The notes: generated from the letters alone by a model not told the origin. Positions 17,146-25,388 are shown, counted from the first letter of the stretch. The stretch: 64,000 bases of DNA from Archangium sp. (GCA_030681645.1 JAUXRX010000059.1:1-64000), one strand, 5' to 3'. A program made the numbers and translations.

Positions 17146-17973
17146 TCACAGCTTCGCGAAGCGGCCGTCGTGCTCGACGAACAGCTCGGGGCAGACCGCG
17201 CGCACCGCGGCCAGCTTCTCGCCCAGCGTCGAGGGCACCAGGGTCGCCTTGATCCCGTCGAGCACCGCCAGGAGCGCCGGCAACGCCTCGCCGAAGAAGC
17301 ACACCAGGTGCGGGCCCTTTCCATCGGGGCCGTTCACGTGCACGTGCAGCACCGATTCACCCGAGTCGAGCTCGAGCGAGAGGGTGCCGCCGCCGGGTTG
17401 CGCGAAGTTCACGCCGGCGTCGAAGTGTTCGTCCTTGAGCGCGTTCCACCCGTGGCCTGAGAGCGCCAGCACCTGCTCGATGTTGGTGCCGCGATGACCC
17501 TGCCTGCTCGCCGTCTCGCTCTGGGTGGCGAGCTGCTTGAGCACGGCGGTCTCTTCCACCTCGACCCCGACCGCCCTGGCGAGCGCCTCGAAGGCGGCCG
17601 CTTCCTTCTCGGTCACCTTCCCGTCGGCGAGCACCACCCGGTACGCCAGCACCAGTCCGTCGCGGGCGAAGGAGCCGGGGAAGCGGGGGGCGAGCTCGGC
17701 GAGGAAGCGGGCTTCACCCTTGACGATCAGCGCCTTGCGCGCGGCACGGGCGAGATCGAGCAGCCGCGCCGTCGACGCCATGCTGTCGAGGAACTCGTCG
17801 CCCACGGCCGACGAGACCACCTCGCGCATGCTGTCGATGAACACGTTGAGCTCGTCTTCGCCGAAACGCCCATCGGAACCGCCGATGAACACGGCTGCGT
17901 CGACGAGCGCCTCCAACATCCCCTCCACCTGGGGCCTCGCCGCGCGCGCGCTGAGAATCTTGCGGACCGTCAT
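17146..17973 (-). CDS. TerB-like (tellurite-resistance) domain protein
   Basis: A 275-aa soluble protein. ATG 17973 is chosen over an in-frame upstream start because AGGAG lies eight bases before it. Two TerB-like helical, acidic repeats are visible: DAAVFIGGSDGRFGEDELN (about residues 23-41) and VLADGKVTEKEAAAFEAL (about 112-129). The C-terminal 100 residues are a distinct beta-rich domain. TerB-like domains bind metals and occur in stress or envelope-associated complexes; the role here is unknown. It follows dcd on the same strand, 22 bases apart. Confidence 0.65.
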   Translation of the reverse strand: MTVRKILSARAARPQVEGMLEALVDAAVFIGGSDGRFGEDELNVFIDSMREVVSSAVGDEFLDSMASTARLLDLARAARKALIVKGEARFLAELAPRFPGSFARDGLVLAYRVVLADGKVTEKEAAAFEALARAVGVEVEETAVLKQLATQSETASRQGHRGTNIEQVLALSGHGWNALKDEHFDAGVNFAQPGGGTLSLELDSGESVLHVHVNGPDGKGPHLVCFFGEALPALLAVLDGIKATLVPSTLGEKLAAVRAVCPELFVEHDGRFAKL

Positions 17974-17995
17974 GGTCGACTCCTGGTTGCTGAAC

Positions 17996-18562
17996 TCAAG
18001 CCTTGGGAAGGGTAACGCCCGTCTGGCCCTGATACTTGCCGCCGCGATCGCGGTAGCTGGTTTCACACGGCTCGTCGGCCCCGAAGAAGAGCATCTGCGC
18101 CACGCCCTCGTTGGCGTAGATGCGCGCGGGCAGGGGCGTGGTGTTCGAGAACTCGAGCGTCACGTGGCCTTCCCACTCGGGCTCGAGCGGCGTGACGTTC
18201 ACGATGATGCCGCAGCGCGCGTAGGTCGACTTGCCCAGGCACACCACCAACACATCGCGCGGAACGCGGAAGTACTCGACGGTGCGCGCCAGCGCGAACG
18301 AGTTGGGGGGAATGATGCACTGCGGCCCCTTCACGTCGACGAAGCTGCGCGGGTCGAAGTCCTTGGGGTCGACGATGGTCGAGTTGATGTTGGTGAAGAT
18401 CTTGAACTCGTCCGCGCACCGCACGTCGTAGCCGTAGCTCGAGGTGCCGAAGCTGACGGCCTTGTGGCCGTTGATGGATCGCACCAGCGTCGGCTCGAAG
18501 GGCTCGATCATCTTCCCCTCGATCGCCATGCGGCGGATCCACTTGTCGGGCTTGATGCTCAT
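17996..18562 (-). CDS. dcd: dCTP deaminase
   Basis: A 188-aa enzyme, the expected length, converting dCTP to dUTP for thymidylate synthesis. Diagnostic segments are [51 protein letters not shown] and [16 protein letters not shown]; the last contains the catalytic Glu. ATG 18562 gives the standard N-terminus [13 protein letters not shown]. It is divergent from mog, with only 31 bases between start codons. Confidence 0.95.
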   Translation of the reverse strand: MSIKPDKWIRRMAIEGKMIEPFEPTLVRSINGHKAVSFGTSSYGYDVRCADEFKIFTNINSTIVDPKDFDPRSFVDVKGPQCIIPPNSFALARTVEYFRVPRDVLVVCLGKSTYARCGIIVNVTPLEPEWEGHVTLEFSNTTPLPARIYANEGVAQMLFFGADEPCETSYRDRGGKYQGQTGVTLPKA

Positions 18563-18593
18563 GGGGCGCGCACCATGCCATATCGTGCAGGGC

Positions 18594-19124
18594 ATGAGCG
18601 CACGCATCGGCATCGTCACCCTCTCTGACCGCGCGTCCGCGGGCGTCTACGAAGACCTCTCGGGCGCGGCCATCCGCCAGACCCTGACCGAATGGCTGAA
18701 GAGCCCGTGGGAAGCGGTGTACCGCCTCATTCCCGACGACGGGCCCGCCATCGAGAAGACGTTGATCGAGCTGTGCGACGTCGAGCGCTGCGGCCTGGTG
18801 GTCACCACGGGGGGCACCGGCCCCGCGCCGCGCGACGTCACGCCCGAGGCCACCGAGGCGGTGTGCCAGAAGATGATGCCGGGCTTCGGCGAGCTGATGC
18901 GCAAGAAGTCGCTCGAGAAGGTGCCCACCGCCATCCTCTCCCGGCAGACCGCGGGCATCCGCAACCAGAGCCTCATCATCAACCTCCCGGGCAAGCCCGC
19001 GTCGATCCGCGAGTGCCTCGAGGCCGTGTTCCCCGCCATCCCCTACTGCCTCGACCTCATCGGCGCCTCGTACCTCGAGGCGACCACCGCCGCGCCAGCG
19101 GTCTTCCGGCCGAAGCCGAAGTGA
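18594..19124 (+). CDS. mog: Molybdopterin adenylyltransferase
   Basis: A 176-aa MoaB/Mog protein that adenylylates molybdopterin before molybdate insertion. Seen: [17 protein letters not shown] at the N-terminus, the substrate loop [19 protein letters not shown], and [21 protein letters not shown] near the C-terminus. The start ATG 18594 has CAGGG upstream; the longer open frame is antisense to dcd. The window shows no other molybdenum-cofactor gene. Confidence 0.92.
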   Translation: MSARIGIVTLSDRASAGVYEDLSGAAIRQTLTEWLKSPWEAVYRLIPDDGPAIEKTLIELCDVERCGLVVTTGGTGPAPRDVTPEATEAVCQKMMPGFGELMRKKSLEKVPTAILSRQTAGIRNQSLIINLPGKPASIRECLEAVFPAIPYCLDLIGASYLEATTAAPAVFRPKPK

Positions 19125-19171
19125 AGCTCGCCCCCCTGAACGGCCCGTGGGCGAACACCCTGAAGTCTCAG

Positions 19172-19190
19172 GAGCGCGTTTTTTGCGCTC
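19172..19190 (+). terminator. Possible terminator after mog
   Basis: GAGCGC (19172-19177) and GCGCTC (19185-19190) pair around a loop containing six T. The T-run is in the loop rather than after the stem, so it is not a classical terminator. It sits in the mog/memo intergenic space and might act in either direction. Confidence 0.35.
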
Positions 19191-19228
19191 TTGTTCGCGC
19201 GAGCGCGCTGCCTTAGTTCTGAGGAGAC

Positions 19229-19243
19229 GGAGCCGCCGGCTCC
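19229..19243 (+). promoter_or_regulatory. 5'-UTR hairpin before the Memo/AMMECR1/radical-SAM operon
   Basis: GGAGCC (19229-19234) and GGCTCC (19238-19243) form a perfect 6-bp stem with a three-base loop, immediately followed by the RBS GAGGAGG (19244-19250) and ATG 19256. A stem abutting the RBS may tune translation of the three-gene operon. Confidence 0.4.
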
Positions 19244-19255
19244 GAGGAGGCGCTC

Positions 19256-20068
19256 ATGGCTCACAGCGACACTGCAGTCCGACCAGCCGCGGTCGCGGGC
19301 GCCTTCTACCCCGGTAACGCCGTTCAGCTCGCCCAGCAGGTCGACACGTTGCTCGCGCACGCGCTGGATCCGCACGTGCGGCCCAAGGCGTTGATCGTTC
19401 CGCACGCGGGCTACATCTACTCGGGGCCCATCGCCGCCAGCGCGTACGCCGCGGTCGCGGCGATGAACCCGAAGCCCACGAAGGTGGTGCTGCTGGGGCC
19501 TTCGCATCACGTGGGCTTCAACGGCCTCGCCCTGCCCGGCGTCGAGGCGCTGTCCACGCCCCTGGGGTTGATCGAGGTCGACCAGGGGCTGGTCGAGATC
19601 ATGCGGCGCTTCCCCTTCGTGGGGGAGAGCATTCTCGCCCACAAGCGCGAGCACTCGCTCGAGGTGCAGCTGCCCTTCCTCCAGCGCGCGCTGGGCCGGT
19701 TCACCGTGCTCCCCCTGGTGGTGGGGCACGCCGCGCCCGCCGACGTGGCGCGGGTGCTCGACGCGGTGTGGGGCGGCGACGAGACGTTGATCATCGTCAG
19801 CTCAGACCTGTCGCACTACCTCACCTTCGACGAGGCGCGCGTGGTCGACGCGTACACTGCGAAGTGCATTGGCGCGCTGTGCGAGGGCGATCTCGCCTCG
19901 GAAGGTGCCTGCGGCGCGGAGCCCGTGCGCGGCCTGCTGGTGGCGGCGCGCGAGCACCACCTGTGCGCGCGGCTGCTCGACCTGCGCAACTCCGGTGAGA
20001 CCGCGGGCGATCGCCTGCGCGTGGTGGGCTACGGCGCCTTCGCCTTCGCCCCGGACGAGGTGACATGA
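19256..20068 (+). CDS. amrB: AmmeMemoRadiSam system protein B (MEMO1 family)
   Basis: A 270-aa MEMO1-family protein, fold related to class III extradiol dioxygenases. Family features include RPAAVAGAFYPG at the N-terminus, LIVPHAGYIYSGPIAASAY, LLGPSHHVGFNG, and SSDLSHYLTFDEA; the His residues in these would form the metal site. A strong RBS precedes ATG 19256. It overlaps the next gene by four bases, so the three genes are co-translated. The biochemical role of the trio is not established. Confidence 0.92.
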   Translation: MAHSDTAVRPAAVAGAFYPGNAVQLAQQVDTLLAHALDPHVRPKALIVPHAGYIYSGPIAASAYAAVAAMNPKPTKVVLLGPSHHVGFNGLALPGVEALSTPLGLIEVDQGLVEIMRRFPFVGESILAHKREHSLEVQLPFLQRALGRFTVLPLVVGHAAPADVARVLDAVWGGDETLIIVSSDLSHYLTFDEARVVDAYTAKCIGALCEGDLASEGACGAEPVRGLLVAAREHHLCARLLDLRNSGETAGDRLRVVGYGAFAFAPDEVT

Positions 20069-20634
20069 GCGGTGACGGTTCGAGTGCGGGCGTCCGCGAT
20101 GGCGCCCTGTTGTTGGCGGTCGCGCGCGGCACCATCGCCGAGCAGTTCGGCGGCCCGAAGGTGCAGCGCCCCGAAGGCGAAGCGTGGCTCGAGGAGCGCC
20201 GCGCGGTGTTCGTGACGCTCAAGCGCGACGGTGAGCTGCGCGGCTGCGTCGGCCAGCTCGCCGCGCGCTTCACCCTCTACGAGGCGGTGCGCGAGGCGGC
20301 CACCTCGGCGGCGTTCCGCGACAGCCGCTTCTTCCCCCTGCGCCCGGAGGAGCTGGCCTTCCTGCAGCTCGAGGTCTCCGTGCTCTCGCCGCTCGAGCCG
20401 CTCGAGGTGACGGACGAAGAAGACCTGCTGCGCAAGCTGCGCCCGGGGGTCGACGGAGTGGTGCTCAGCCACCAGTTCCGCTCGGGCCTGTTCATCCCCG
20501 AGATGTGGAAGCAGCTGCCCGAGAAGCGCGACTTCGTCACCCTGCTCAAGCGCAAGGCCGGGCTGCCGCCGGCCTGGGTGCCGGGCACGAAGGTCGAGCG
20601 CTTCACCGCCGAGCACTGGGAGGAGCGGGCGTGA
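20065..20634 (+). CDS. amrA: AmmeMemoRadiSam system protein A (AMMECR1 family)
   Basis: A 189-aa AMMECR1-domain protein. The conserved RGCVGQL-type segment is present (DGELRGCVGQLAARFTLYEAV), as are RDSRFFPLRPEEL, LEVSVLSPLEPL and the C-terminal LKRKAGLPPAWV. It is coupled to neighbours by a four-base overlap on each side. The eukaryotic homologue is linked to a human syndrome; the molecular activity is unknown. Confidence 0.92.
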   Translation: MSGDGSSAGVRDGALLLAVARGTIAEQFGGPKVQRPEGEAWLEERRAVFVTLKRDGELRGCVGQLAARFTLYEAVREAATSAAFRDSRFFPLRPEELAFLQLEVSVLSPLEPLEVTDEEDLLRKLRPGVDGVVLSHQFRSGLFIPEMWKQLPEKRDFVTLLKRKAGLPPAWVPGTKVERFTAEHWEERA

Positions 20635-21701
20635 GCTCGCACCCGGGAAAGTGGTGGCACCGCCTCGAGGACGGGCGCGTGCAGTGCGACCTGTGCCCTC
20701 GCGACTGCAAGCTGCACGAGGGGCAGCGGGGCTTCTGCTTCGTGCGCGCGAATGAAGGCGACCAGATGGTGCTCAAGACGTACGGGCGCTCGTCGGGCTT
20801 CTGCGTCGACCCCATCGAGAAGAAGCCGCTGGCCCACTTCTACCCGGGCAGCAGCGTGCTCTCGTTCGGTACCGCGGGCTGCAACTTGGGGTGCCGCTTC
20901 TGCCAGAACTGGGACATCTCGAAGGCCACCCAGTGGGACAAGCTGGCTGATCAAGCCACGCCCGAGGCCATCGCCGCGCGGGCCAAGCAGCTCGGCTGCA
21001 GGTCGGTCGCGTTCACCTACAACGACCCGACCATCTTCGCGGAGTACGCGTACGACGTGGCGCAGGCCTGCCACGAGGTGGGCGTCAAGACGGTGGCCGT
21101 CACCGCCGGCTACATCCACGCCGAGCCGCGGCGCGAGCTGTACGGCGTGATGGACGCGGCCAACGTCGACCTGAAGGCCTTCACCGAAGATTTCTACCAG
21201 CGCATCACCTTCGCCCACCTGCAGCCGGTGCTGGAGACGATCGAGTACCTGGTGAAGGAAGCGAAGGTGTGGACCGAGCTGACCACCCTGGTCATCCCCG
21301 GGCACAACGATTCCGAGGCGGAGCTGAGGAAGCTCGCGGAGTGGGTGGTGGAGAAGCTGGGCCCCGGCGTGCCGCTGCACTTCTCGGCGTTTCACCCCGA
21401 CTTCAAGATGCTCAACGTGCCGGCCACGCCGCCTCAGACGCTCAAGCGCGCGCGGCGCCTCGCGATGGAGGCGGGGCTGCACCACGTCTACACGGGCAAC
21501 ATGCACGACGTGGAAGGCGACACCACGTACTGCCAGGCCTGCAGGGAGCCGTTGATCATCCGCGACTGGTACGAGGTGCTCGAGTACCGCGTCACCGCCG
21601 AGGGCAGGTGCCCGAGCTGCGCCGCGAGCCTCGTGGGCCACTTCGACGACAAGCCCGGCGCGTGGGGCCGGCGCCGTCAGCCGGTGGTGATGGCGGGCTG
21701 A
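20631..21701 (+). CDS. amrS: AmmeMemoRadiSam system radical SAM enzyme
   Basis: A 356-aa radical SAM protein starting at GTG 20631 (GTGA overlap with amrA). It has an N-terminal Cys cluster (CDLCPRDCKL), the radical SAM motif CNLGCRFCQNWDIS, and a C-terminal zinc-ribbon-like CQAC...CPSC. A family-typical segment is FTYNDPTIFAEYAYDVA. The C-terminal residues AWGRRRQPVVMAG lie in a 44-bp sequence that is repeated at 22937-22980. Substrate unknown. Confidence 0.92.
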   Translation: MSSHPGKWWHRLEDGRVQCDLCPRDCKLHEGQRGFCFVRANEGDQMVLKTYGRSSGFCVDPIEKKPLAHFYPGSSVLSFGTAGCNLGCRFCQNWDISKATQWDKLADQATPEAIAARAKQLGCRSVAFTYNDPTIFAEYAYDVAQACHEVGVKTVAVTAGYIHAEPRRELYGVMDAANVDLKAFTEDFYQRITFAHLQPVLETIEYLVKEAKVWTELTTLVIPGHNDSEAELRKLAEWVVEKLGPGVPLHFSAFHPDFKMLNVPATPPQTLKRARRLAMEAGLHHVYTGNMHDVEGDTTYCQACREPLIIRDWYEVLEYRVTAEGRCPSCAASLVGHFDDKPGAWGRRRQPVVMAG

Positions 21702-21704
21702 GGC
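21661..21704. repeat. 44-bp direct repeat, left copy
   Basis: It matches 22937-22980 at 43 of 44 positions; the only difference is G at 21683 versus C at 22959. It contains the last codons and stop of the radical-SAM gene. Read on the minus strand it would equally encode AITTG plus stop, the end of NnrS. The mismatch is silent in both frames. Confidence 0.9.
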
Positions 21705-22936
21705 CGAGGCACGGCTCACTGAGCTCGGCGTCGCGCTCCCCTCGCGAGGTGAGCGGCGAGATTCCCGGGCTGAGGACCTGATCACTTCTGAGTCTGGTGC
21801 TTCGAACAGGCTAAGGAACGCCGTACAGCTCGTTCCAGGCGCCGCCGAAGAGGTAACCGCCGTCGGGCGCACGAGGGGAACTGCCTCCCGCCTGCGTCGA
21901 GCTGTGTGAGCTGTCGCCATTGCCCGCGTCGATCGAGGTGAAGAGCCGGTGGCTGCCGTTCCACGGCCGCGCGCCCGCTTCGATTCGTTGCGGAGCACCG
22001 GGCAGCTGCAGCACGCCGAAGGCCGACAGGTGCCCCGGGTGCTGCGGGTCGACGCTGTGCGTGAAGCCCCACTGGCGATCGGGTGGGGTGAGCGAAGCCT
22101 GGCTGAGCCACGCCTGGTTGGTGTCGAGCGGGCCTGACAACATCACCGCGCGCGCGACGGGGCGCACCTTCGCGATCACCCCCGCGGTGCTGGCCCCGTG
22201 GCTGATGCCAGAGATGATGATCCGGTCCCACCGCGGCTTGCCGTCGACGATGAAGAACTGCCAGTCGCCCTTCGAGTTGAGCGCCTGCAGCCGTTGCAGC
22301 ATGCGCACCACCCGCACCTCGATGCTGTCGGGGGGCTTGATGTCGATGACGCTGGTGCGATCCACGCCGTCGAAGGCCTCGAGCCTGCAGCCGCCGATGT
22401 CGGCGCCGCAGTTGCCCACGCCGTAGTCCGATACGTAGCAGGGGCCGATGACGTGAAAGCCGCGCGCCGCGAGGAAGTCGCCGTGCGCGGTCGAGCCGCA
22501 GGTGGCCGGTGCGCCCGCCCCGTGCAGATAGACCACCAGCAGGCCCGTCGAGGGCACCCGGGTGTCCAGCGCTGCCACCTCGTTGCCCATCGCCCGCCCC
22601 GCGTCCGCATCAGCCGACGCGGCGGTGAACTGAAAGCGGTAGAGCTGGGGGTTCGAGCGGTCCACCACCAGCACGCCCGCGTCGGCGGGGCCGGCGTCGG
22701 GCCCGCCGGCGTCGAGGTCTCCAGCGTCGGTCGCGCCGGCGTCGAGGTCTCCAGCGTCCGGACTGGCTCCTGCGTCGATCGACTCACCTGCATCGAGGCT
22801 GGCGTCAGGTTCACTGACGAGGGCCGGCCCACATGCGGTGAGCGCCAGGCTCAGCAGGAGGAGTCGTGACATGGGCGTGAACCTAGCCCAGCTCTCCAAC
22901 ACGACGGCGCGGCTGCAGCAGTGCGGTTGCGGGTTG
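21705..22936. other. 1.2-kb block between 44-bp direct repeats (candidate insertion)
   Basis: This block holds the exported hydrolase gene (21811-22872) and short non-coding flanks. It separates the radical-SAM gene from nnrS. Recombination between the flanking 44-bp repeats would remove it and leave these two genes with overlapping 3' ends. The left flank (21705-21810) contains a CCTCGCGAGG palindrome near 21740. No transposase, integrase or terminal inverted repeat is visible. Confidence 0.45.
21811..22872 (-). CDS. Alpha/beta-hydrolase lipoprotein with Asp-Ala-Gly linker
   Basis: A 353-aa predicted lipoprotein (lipobox LSLALTACG). Residues about 20-65 are a low-complexity DAG/DAGA linker encoded by short DNA repeats. 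The catalytic domain has the nucleophile elbow SGISHGASTAG (Gly-x-Ser-x-Gly) preceded by VVYLHGAGAPATCGS, an oxyanion-loop-like segment. A candidate catalytic His is in WNGSHRLFTSID near the C-terminus. It is probably an esterase or depolymerase acting at the outer membrane. It sits between 44-bp direct repeats, so it may be a recent arrival. Confidence 0.75.
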   Translation of the reverse strand: MSRLLLLSLALTACGPALVSEPDASLDAGESIDAGASPDAGDLDAGATDAGDLDAGGPDAGPADAGVLVVDRSNPQLYRFQFTAASADADAGRAMGNEVAALDTRVPSTGLLVVYLHGAGAPATCGSTAHGDFLAARGFHVIGPCYVSDYGVGNCGADIGGCRLEAFDGVDRTSVIDIKPPDSIEVRVVRMLQRLQALNSKGDWQFFIVDGKPRWDRIIISGISHGASTAGVIAKVRPVARAVMLSGPLDTNQAWLSQASLTPPDRQWGFTHSVDPQHPGHLSAFGVLQLPGAPQRIEAGARPWNGSHRLFTSIDAGNGDSSHSSTQAGGSSPRAPDGGYLFGGAWNELYGVP

Positions 22937-22980
22937 CGTGGGGCCGGCGCCGTCAGCCCGTGGTGATGGCGGGCTGAGGC
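22937..22980. repeat. 44-bp direct repeat, right copy
   Basis: It matches 21661-21704 at 43/44 positions. The last codons and stop of nnrS (minus strand, stop at 22953-22955) lie within it. On the plus strand it still encodes the last 13 residues and stop of the radical-SAM protein, now detached from that gene. Confidence 0.9.
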
Positions 22981-24074
22981 TGGCCCTGCGCCGGGGCGCG
23001 CGGAGCCCGCGCCACCGCGAGCGCGGTGCTGCCGAGGAAGAGCACGATGGCCGCGGTGTTGCCCCACGAGCCCGCGCGGCGCAGCGCCTCCTCGCCGAGC
23101 AGGTCGCCTGTCAGTCTCAGCGCGAGCGAGGCGTGCAGCAGGCCGAGGTGCACGTAGAAGCGCGCGTGGAAGGGCACGCGCACGCCCAGCACCGCGGGGA
23201 CGATGATCGGCGCGTGGCCGAAGATCATCGAGAACACGAAGCCCACGAAGGTGGCGTGCAGGATCGCGTCGTAGTGAGGGCCCGCCAGCGGGTTTCCAAA
23301 GGCCAGGCCCAGCCCGCCCGCGAGCGCCAACCAGCCGTAGCCCGACAGCAGCGCCAGGGCGATGAAGCGCACCAGGTCGTGTTGGCGCACGGTGTGACGG
23401 GCGATGTCGAAGCGCAGCAGCCAGGCCGCGAGGCCCAGCTCTCCGGCGGCGAGCACCCGCATCCCCAGGTCGCGCTGCCACCGTGTCAGCAGGGCGCCCG
23501 TCACCATCAGCCCCAGCGCCGCCACGAAGAGGGCCACCGCTCGCGTGGAGCGGGGGAGCACCCGGGTCAGCTCGAGCCGCTCGGCGGCGATGGTGCCCAC
23601 CAGGAAGACCACCCAGAGCACCACCACCTCGAACACGGGCCGGCCCAGGGCGAGCAGCACGTTGCCGGCGAGCCAGCTCAGCGCCGCGAGCACCAGCACG
23701 CCGTGGTGAAGCAGGGGCGAGCTCAGCAGCACCCGCACCAGCACCACCACCACCACCGCGCTGCCCGCGCTCAGCAGCCCCGCGCCCACCAGCGGCCGGC
23801 CGACGATCAGCGCCACGGCGCCCGCGCCACACAGCAGCGGCGCGGAGAAGGCCCAGGCCGCGCGCGCCGCGACCGCGCGCTCGAGGGAGATCACCGTGCC
23901 CAGGAAGCCGCTCACCATCAGCGGACCGTGGGCCATCGCGTCCATCGGCGCGCTCACGGCGCCGAGGCGGCTGAGCCCGGTCCACAGCCCGGCGATCAGC
24001 GCGCCCGCGCCCAGCAGCAGCAACGGCACGCGCCGCGCGTGAAGCCCCGGCGCTCTGTGCGCTTCGGCGCCCAT
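22953..24074 (-). CDS. nnrS: NnrS-family membrane protein
   Basis: A 373-aa protein with about twelve hydrophobic helices. NnrS signatures include MDAMAHGPLMVSGFLGTVISLERAVA-type segments near the N-terminus and a late HATFVGFVFSMIFGHAPII with conserved His (heme/copper-associated in the family). NnrS lowers nitrosative stress, probably by limiting formation of dinitrosyl-iron species. ATG 24074 overlaps the DUF2249 stop (ATGA). It is last in a four-gene operon with RIC, MIP18-like and DUF2249 genes. Its 3' end lies in the 44-bp repeat. Confidence 0.85.
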   Translation of the reverse strand: MGAEAHRAPGLHARRVPLLLLGAGALIAGLWTGLSRLGAVSAPMDAMAHGPLMVSGFLGTVISLERAVAARAAWAFSAPLLCGAGAVALIVGRPLVGAGLLSAGSAVVVVVLVRVLLSSPLLHHGVLVLAALSWLAGNVLLALGRPVFEVVVLWVVFLVGTIAAERLELTRVLPRSTRAVALFVAALGLMVTGALLTRWQRDLGMRVLAAGELGLAAWLLRFDIARHTVRQHDLVRFIALALLSGYGWLALAGGLGLAFGNPLAGPHYDAILHATFVGFVFSMIFGHAPIIVPAVLGVRVPFHARFYVHLGLLHASLALRLTGDLLGEEALRRAGSWGNTAAIVLFLGSTALAVARAPRAPAQGQPQPAITTG

Positions 24075-24304
24075 CAGCCGGCTCGACCGACCTGCACCCG
24101 CCACACCTCGGGGCCGCTCTCGAGGTAGCTCCACACGAGCTGGCCGGGCCGCTCGGCCTGCAGCTGGTAGTAGAGCGGCTTCGGGTCGTGGTCGTTCACC
24201 AGCTCGAACGCCCCGCCGGGGGCGAGCGCGTCGAAGGTGCTGAAGATGAGCGGGTGCCGCTCGCGCGGAATGATGGTGCGGACGTCGACGGTGTTTCGGT
24301 TCAT
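24074..24304 (-). CDS. DUF2249 domain protein
   Basis: A 76-aa single-domain protein with the DUF2249 pattern: DVRTIIPRERHPLIFSTFDAL, GGAFELVNDHDPKPLYYQL, then WSYLESGPEVWRVQV. DUF2249 proteins share a TusA/SirA-like fold and are regularly found beside nitrosative-stress genes. It is operonic: overlapping nnrS and 22 bases after the MIP18-like gene. Confidence 0.85.
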   Translation of the reverse strand: MNRNTVDVRTIIPRERHPLIFSTFDALAPGGAFELVNDHDPKPLYYQLQAERPGQLVWSYLESGPEVWRVQVGRAG

Positions 24305-24326
24305 GGCGGTGCTCCTGGTGGTTGGT

Positions 24327-24626
24327 TCACGGCTCGCCGCCGAGTTGGCGGCGGGCCTCGGGGGACATGCGCTCGGGCGTCCACGGCGGCTCGAAGACGA
24401 GCTCCACGTCGGCGTGGCGTACGCCCGGCACCATCGACTCGACGGCGGTGCGGGCGTCTTCGACGATCGCCTCGCCCAGCGGGCAGGCGGGGCTGGTCAT
24501 GGTCATCACCACCCGCGCGCGATCGCCCTCGCGCGACGTCTCGTACACCAGGCCCAGGGACACCACGTCGACCCCCAGCTCGGGGTCGAGCACGGCGCGC
24601 AGCGCTCGCAGCACCTCGAGGTCCAT
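24327..24626 (-). CDS. MIP18/PaaD-like metal-sulfur cluster assembly factor (DUF59)
   Basis: A 99-aa protein with the DUF59 motifs: ALRAVLDPELGVDVVSLGLVYE, RVVMTMTSPACPLGEAIVEDA (containing the conserved TSPxCP Cys) and VELVFEPPWTPERMSPEAR. It probably assists Fe-S cluster assembly or repair, consistent with RIC next door. ATG 24626 overlaps the RIC stop (ATGA). Confidence 0.9.
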   Translation of the reverse strand: MDLEVLRALRAVLDPELGVDVVSLGLVYETSREGDRARVVMTMTSPACPLGEAIVEDARTAVESMVPGVRHADVELVFEPPWTPERMSPEARRQLGGEP

Positions 24627-25297
24627 CACGCCACCGGGAAGCGCGGCCGGAGCACGTGGTTCTCGAGGTGCACGCTCTCGAAGGTCCGGGCCTCGAGCTG
24701 CTCCAGCTCGGAGAAGAGGGCGCGGTAGCTCCTGCACGCCCAGTCGGGCAGCGCGAAGCCGTCGCTCGCGGCGCGGATCCGCTCGAGCAGGGCCGCCACT
24801 GCGCGGTGCTCAGCCACCATCGCCTCGAGCTGCTGCCGCACCGCCGCGGGGTCCGCCGGCTGCGTCGCGAGCAGGGGAGAGAGCGAGCGCGCCTCGGCCT
24901 CGAGGTGCGGCACCAGCGTGGCCTCGAGCTCTTCCACCGCCGTCTGCAGCTCACGCAGCTTCGGGTTGTGCTCGCCGTGCACCCGGCTCACCTTCACCGC
25001 GAGGGTGCGGGCGAAGGGGATCGCGCGGAGGAGAGCGTCGTGGTTGGCGAGGATGCGCTCGACCAGCTGAGGGGTGCTCAGCGCGCGCAGCTCGACCGGG
25101 GGCGAGCCGGCTCTCGAGGCGATGGCCTCGTTCAGCTCGCGGACCAGCAGGTCGAGGTCCACCTGCTTCGACTGCGCCGCCTGCTCGAGGCTGAGGTCGC
25201 CCCGGCAGCAGAAGTCGATGCGGTGGCGCTGAAAGACCTCCGCGGTCTCGGAGTGGTCGAGCACGACATCGGCGACGGTCTGGTAGCGTTCGAGCAT
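24626..25297 (-). CDS. ric: Iron-sulfur cluster repair di-iron protein RIC (ScdA/YtfE)
   Basis: A 223-aa protein: an N-terminal ScdA/DUF542 domain (VVLDHSETAEVFQRHRIDFCCRGD) and a C-terminal hemerythrin-like domain with the expected spaced ligands (ILANHDALLR; LVPHLEAEARSLSPLL; MVAEHRAVAALLERIR; VHLENHVLRPRF). RIC repairs Fe-S clusters damaged by NO and releases iron. It is first in the operon with MIP18-like, DUF2249 and nnrS. The 148-bp region upstream has repeated TGTTTCA motifs. Confidence 0.92.
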   Translation of the reverse strand: MLERYQTVADVVLDHSETAEVFQRHRIDFCCRGDLSLEQAAQSKQVDLDLLVRELNEAIASRAGSPPVELRALSTPQLVERILANHDALLRAIPFARTLAVKVSRVHGEHNPKLRELQTAVEELEATLVPHLEAEARSLSPLLATQPADPAAVRQQLEAMVAEHRAVAALLERIRAASDGFALPDWACRSYRALFSELEQLEARTFESVHLENHVLRPRFPVA

Positions 25298-25310
25298 GCG
25301 CTCTCACAGA

Positions 25311-25388
25311 GCATGTTTCATGCCGAGCCTGAGTCGGGAGTGCCACCTCCCTCTTTGGTTCGGGATGCGTGTTTCATGGTGTTTCAAT
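25311..25388. promoter_or_regulatory. Repeated TGTTTCA motifs upstream of ric
   Basis: TGTTTCATG occurs at 25314-25322 and 25370-25378, and TGTTTCAAT at 25380-25388. The last two are in phase at 10-bp spacing. The first sits in the palindrome GCATGTTTCATGC (25311-25323). They lie 14-91 bases upstream of the ric start, a natural place for a nitric-oxide-responsive operator. They match no consensus I can name with confidence. Confidence 0.45.

Noticed and set aside
22680-22800. Short direct DNA repeats (GAGGTCTCCAGCGTC)
   Set aside because: They encode the Asp-Ala-Gly linker of the hydrolase lipoprotein; no separate element is needed.
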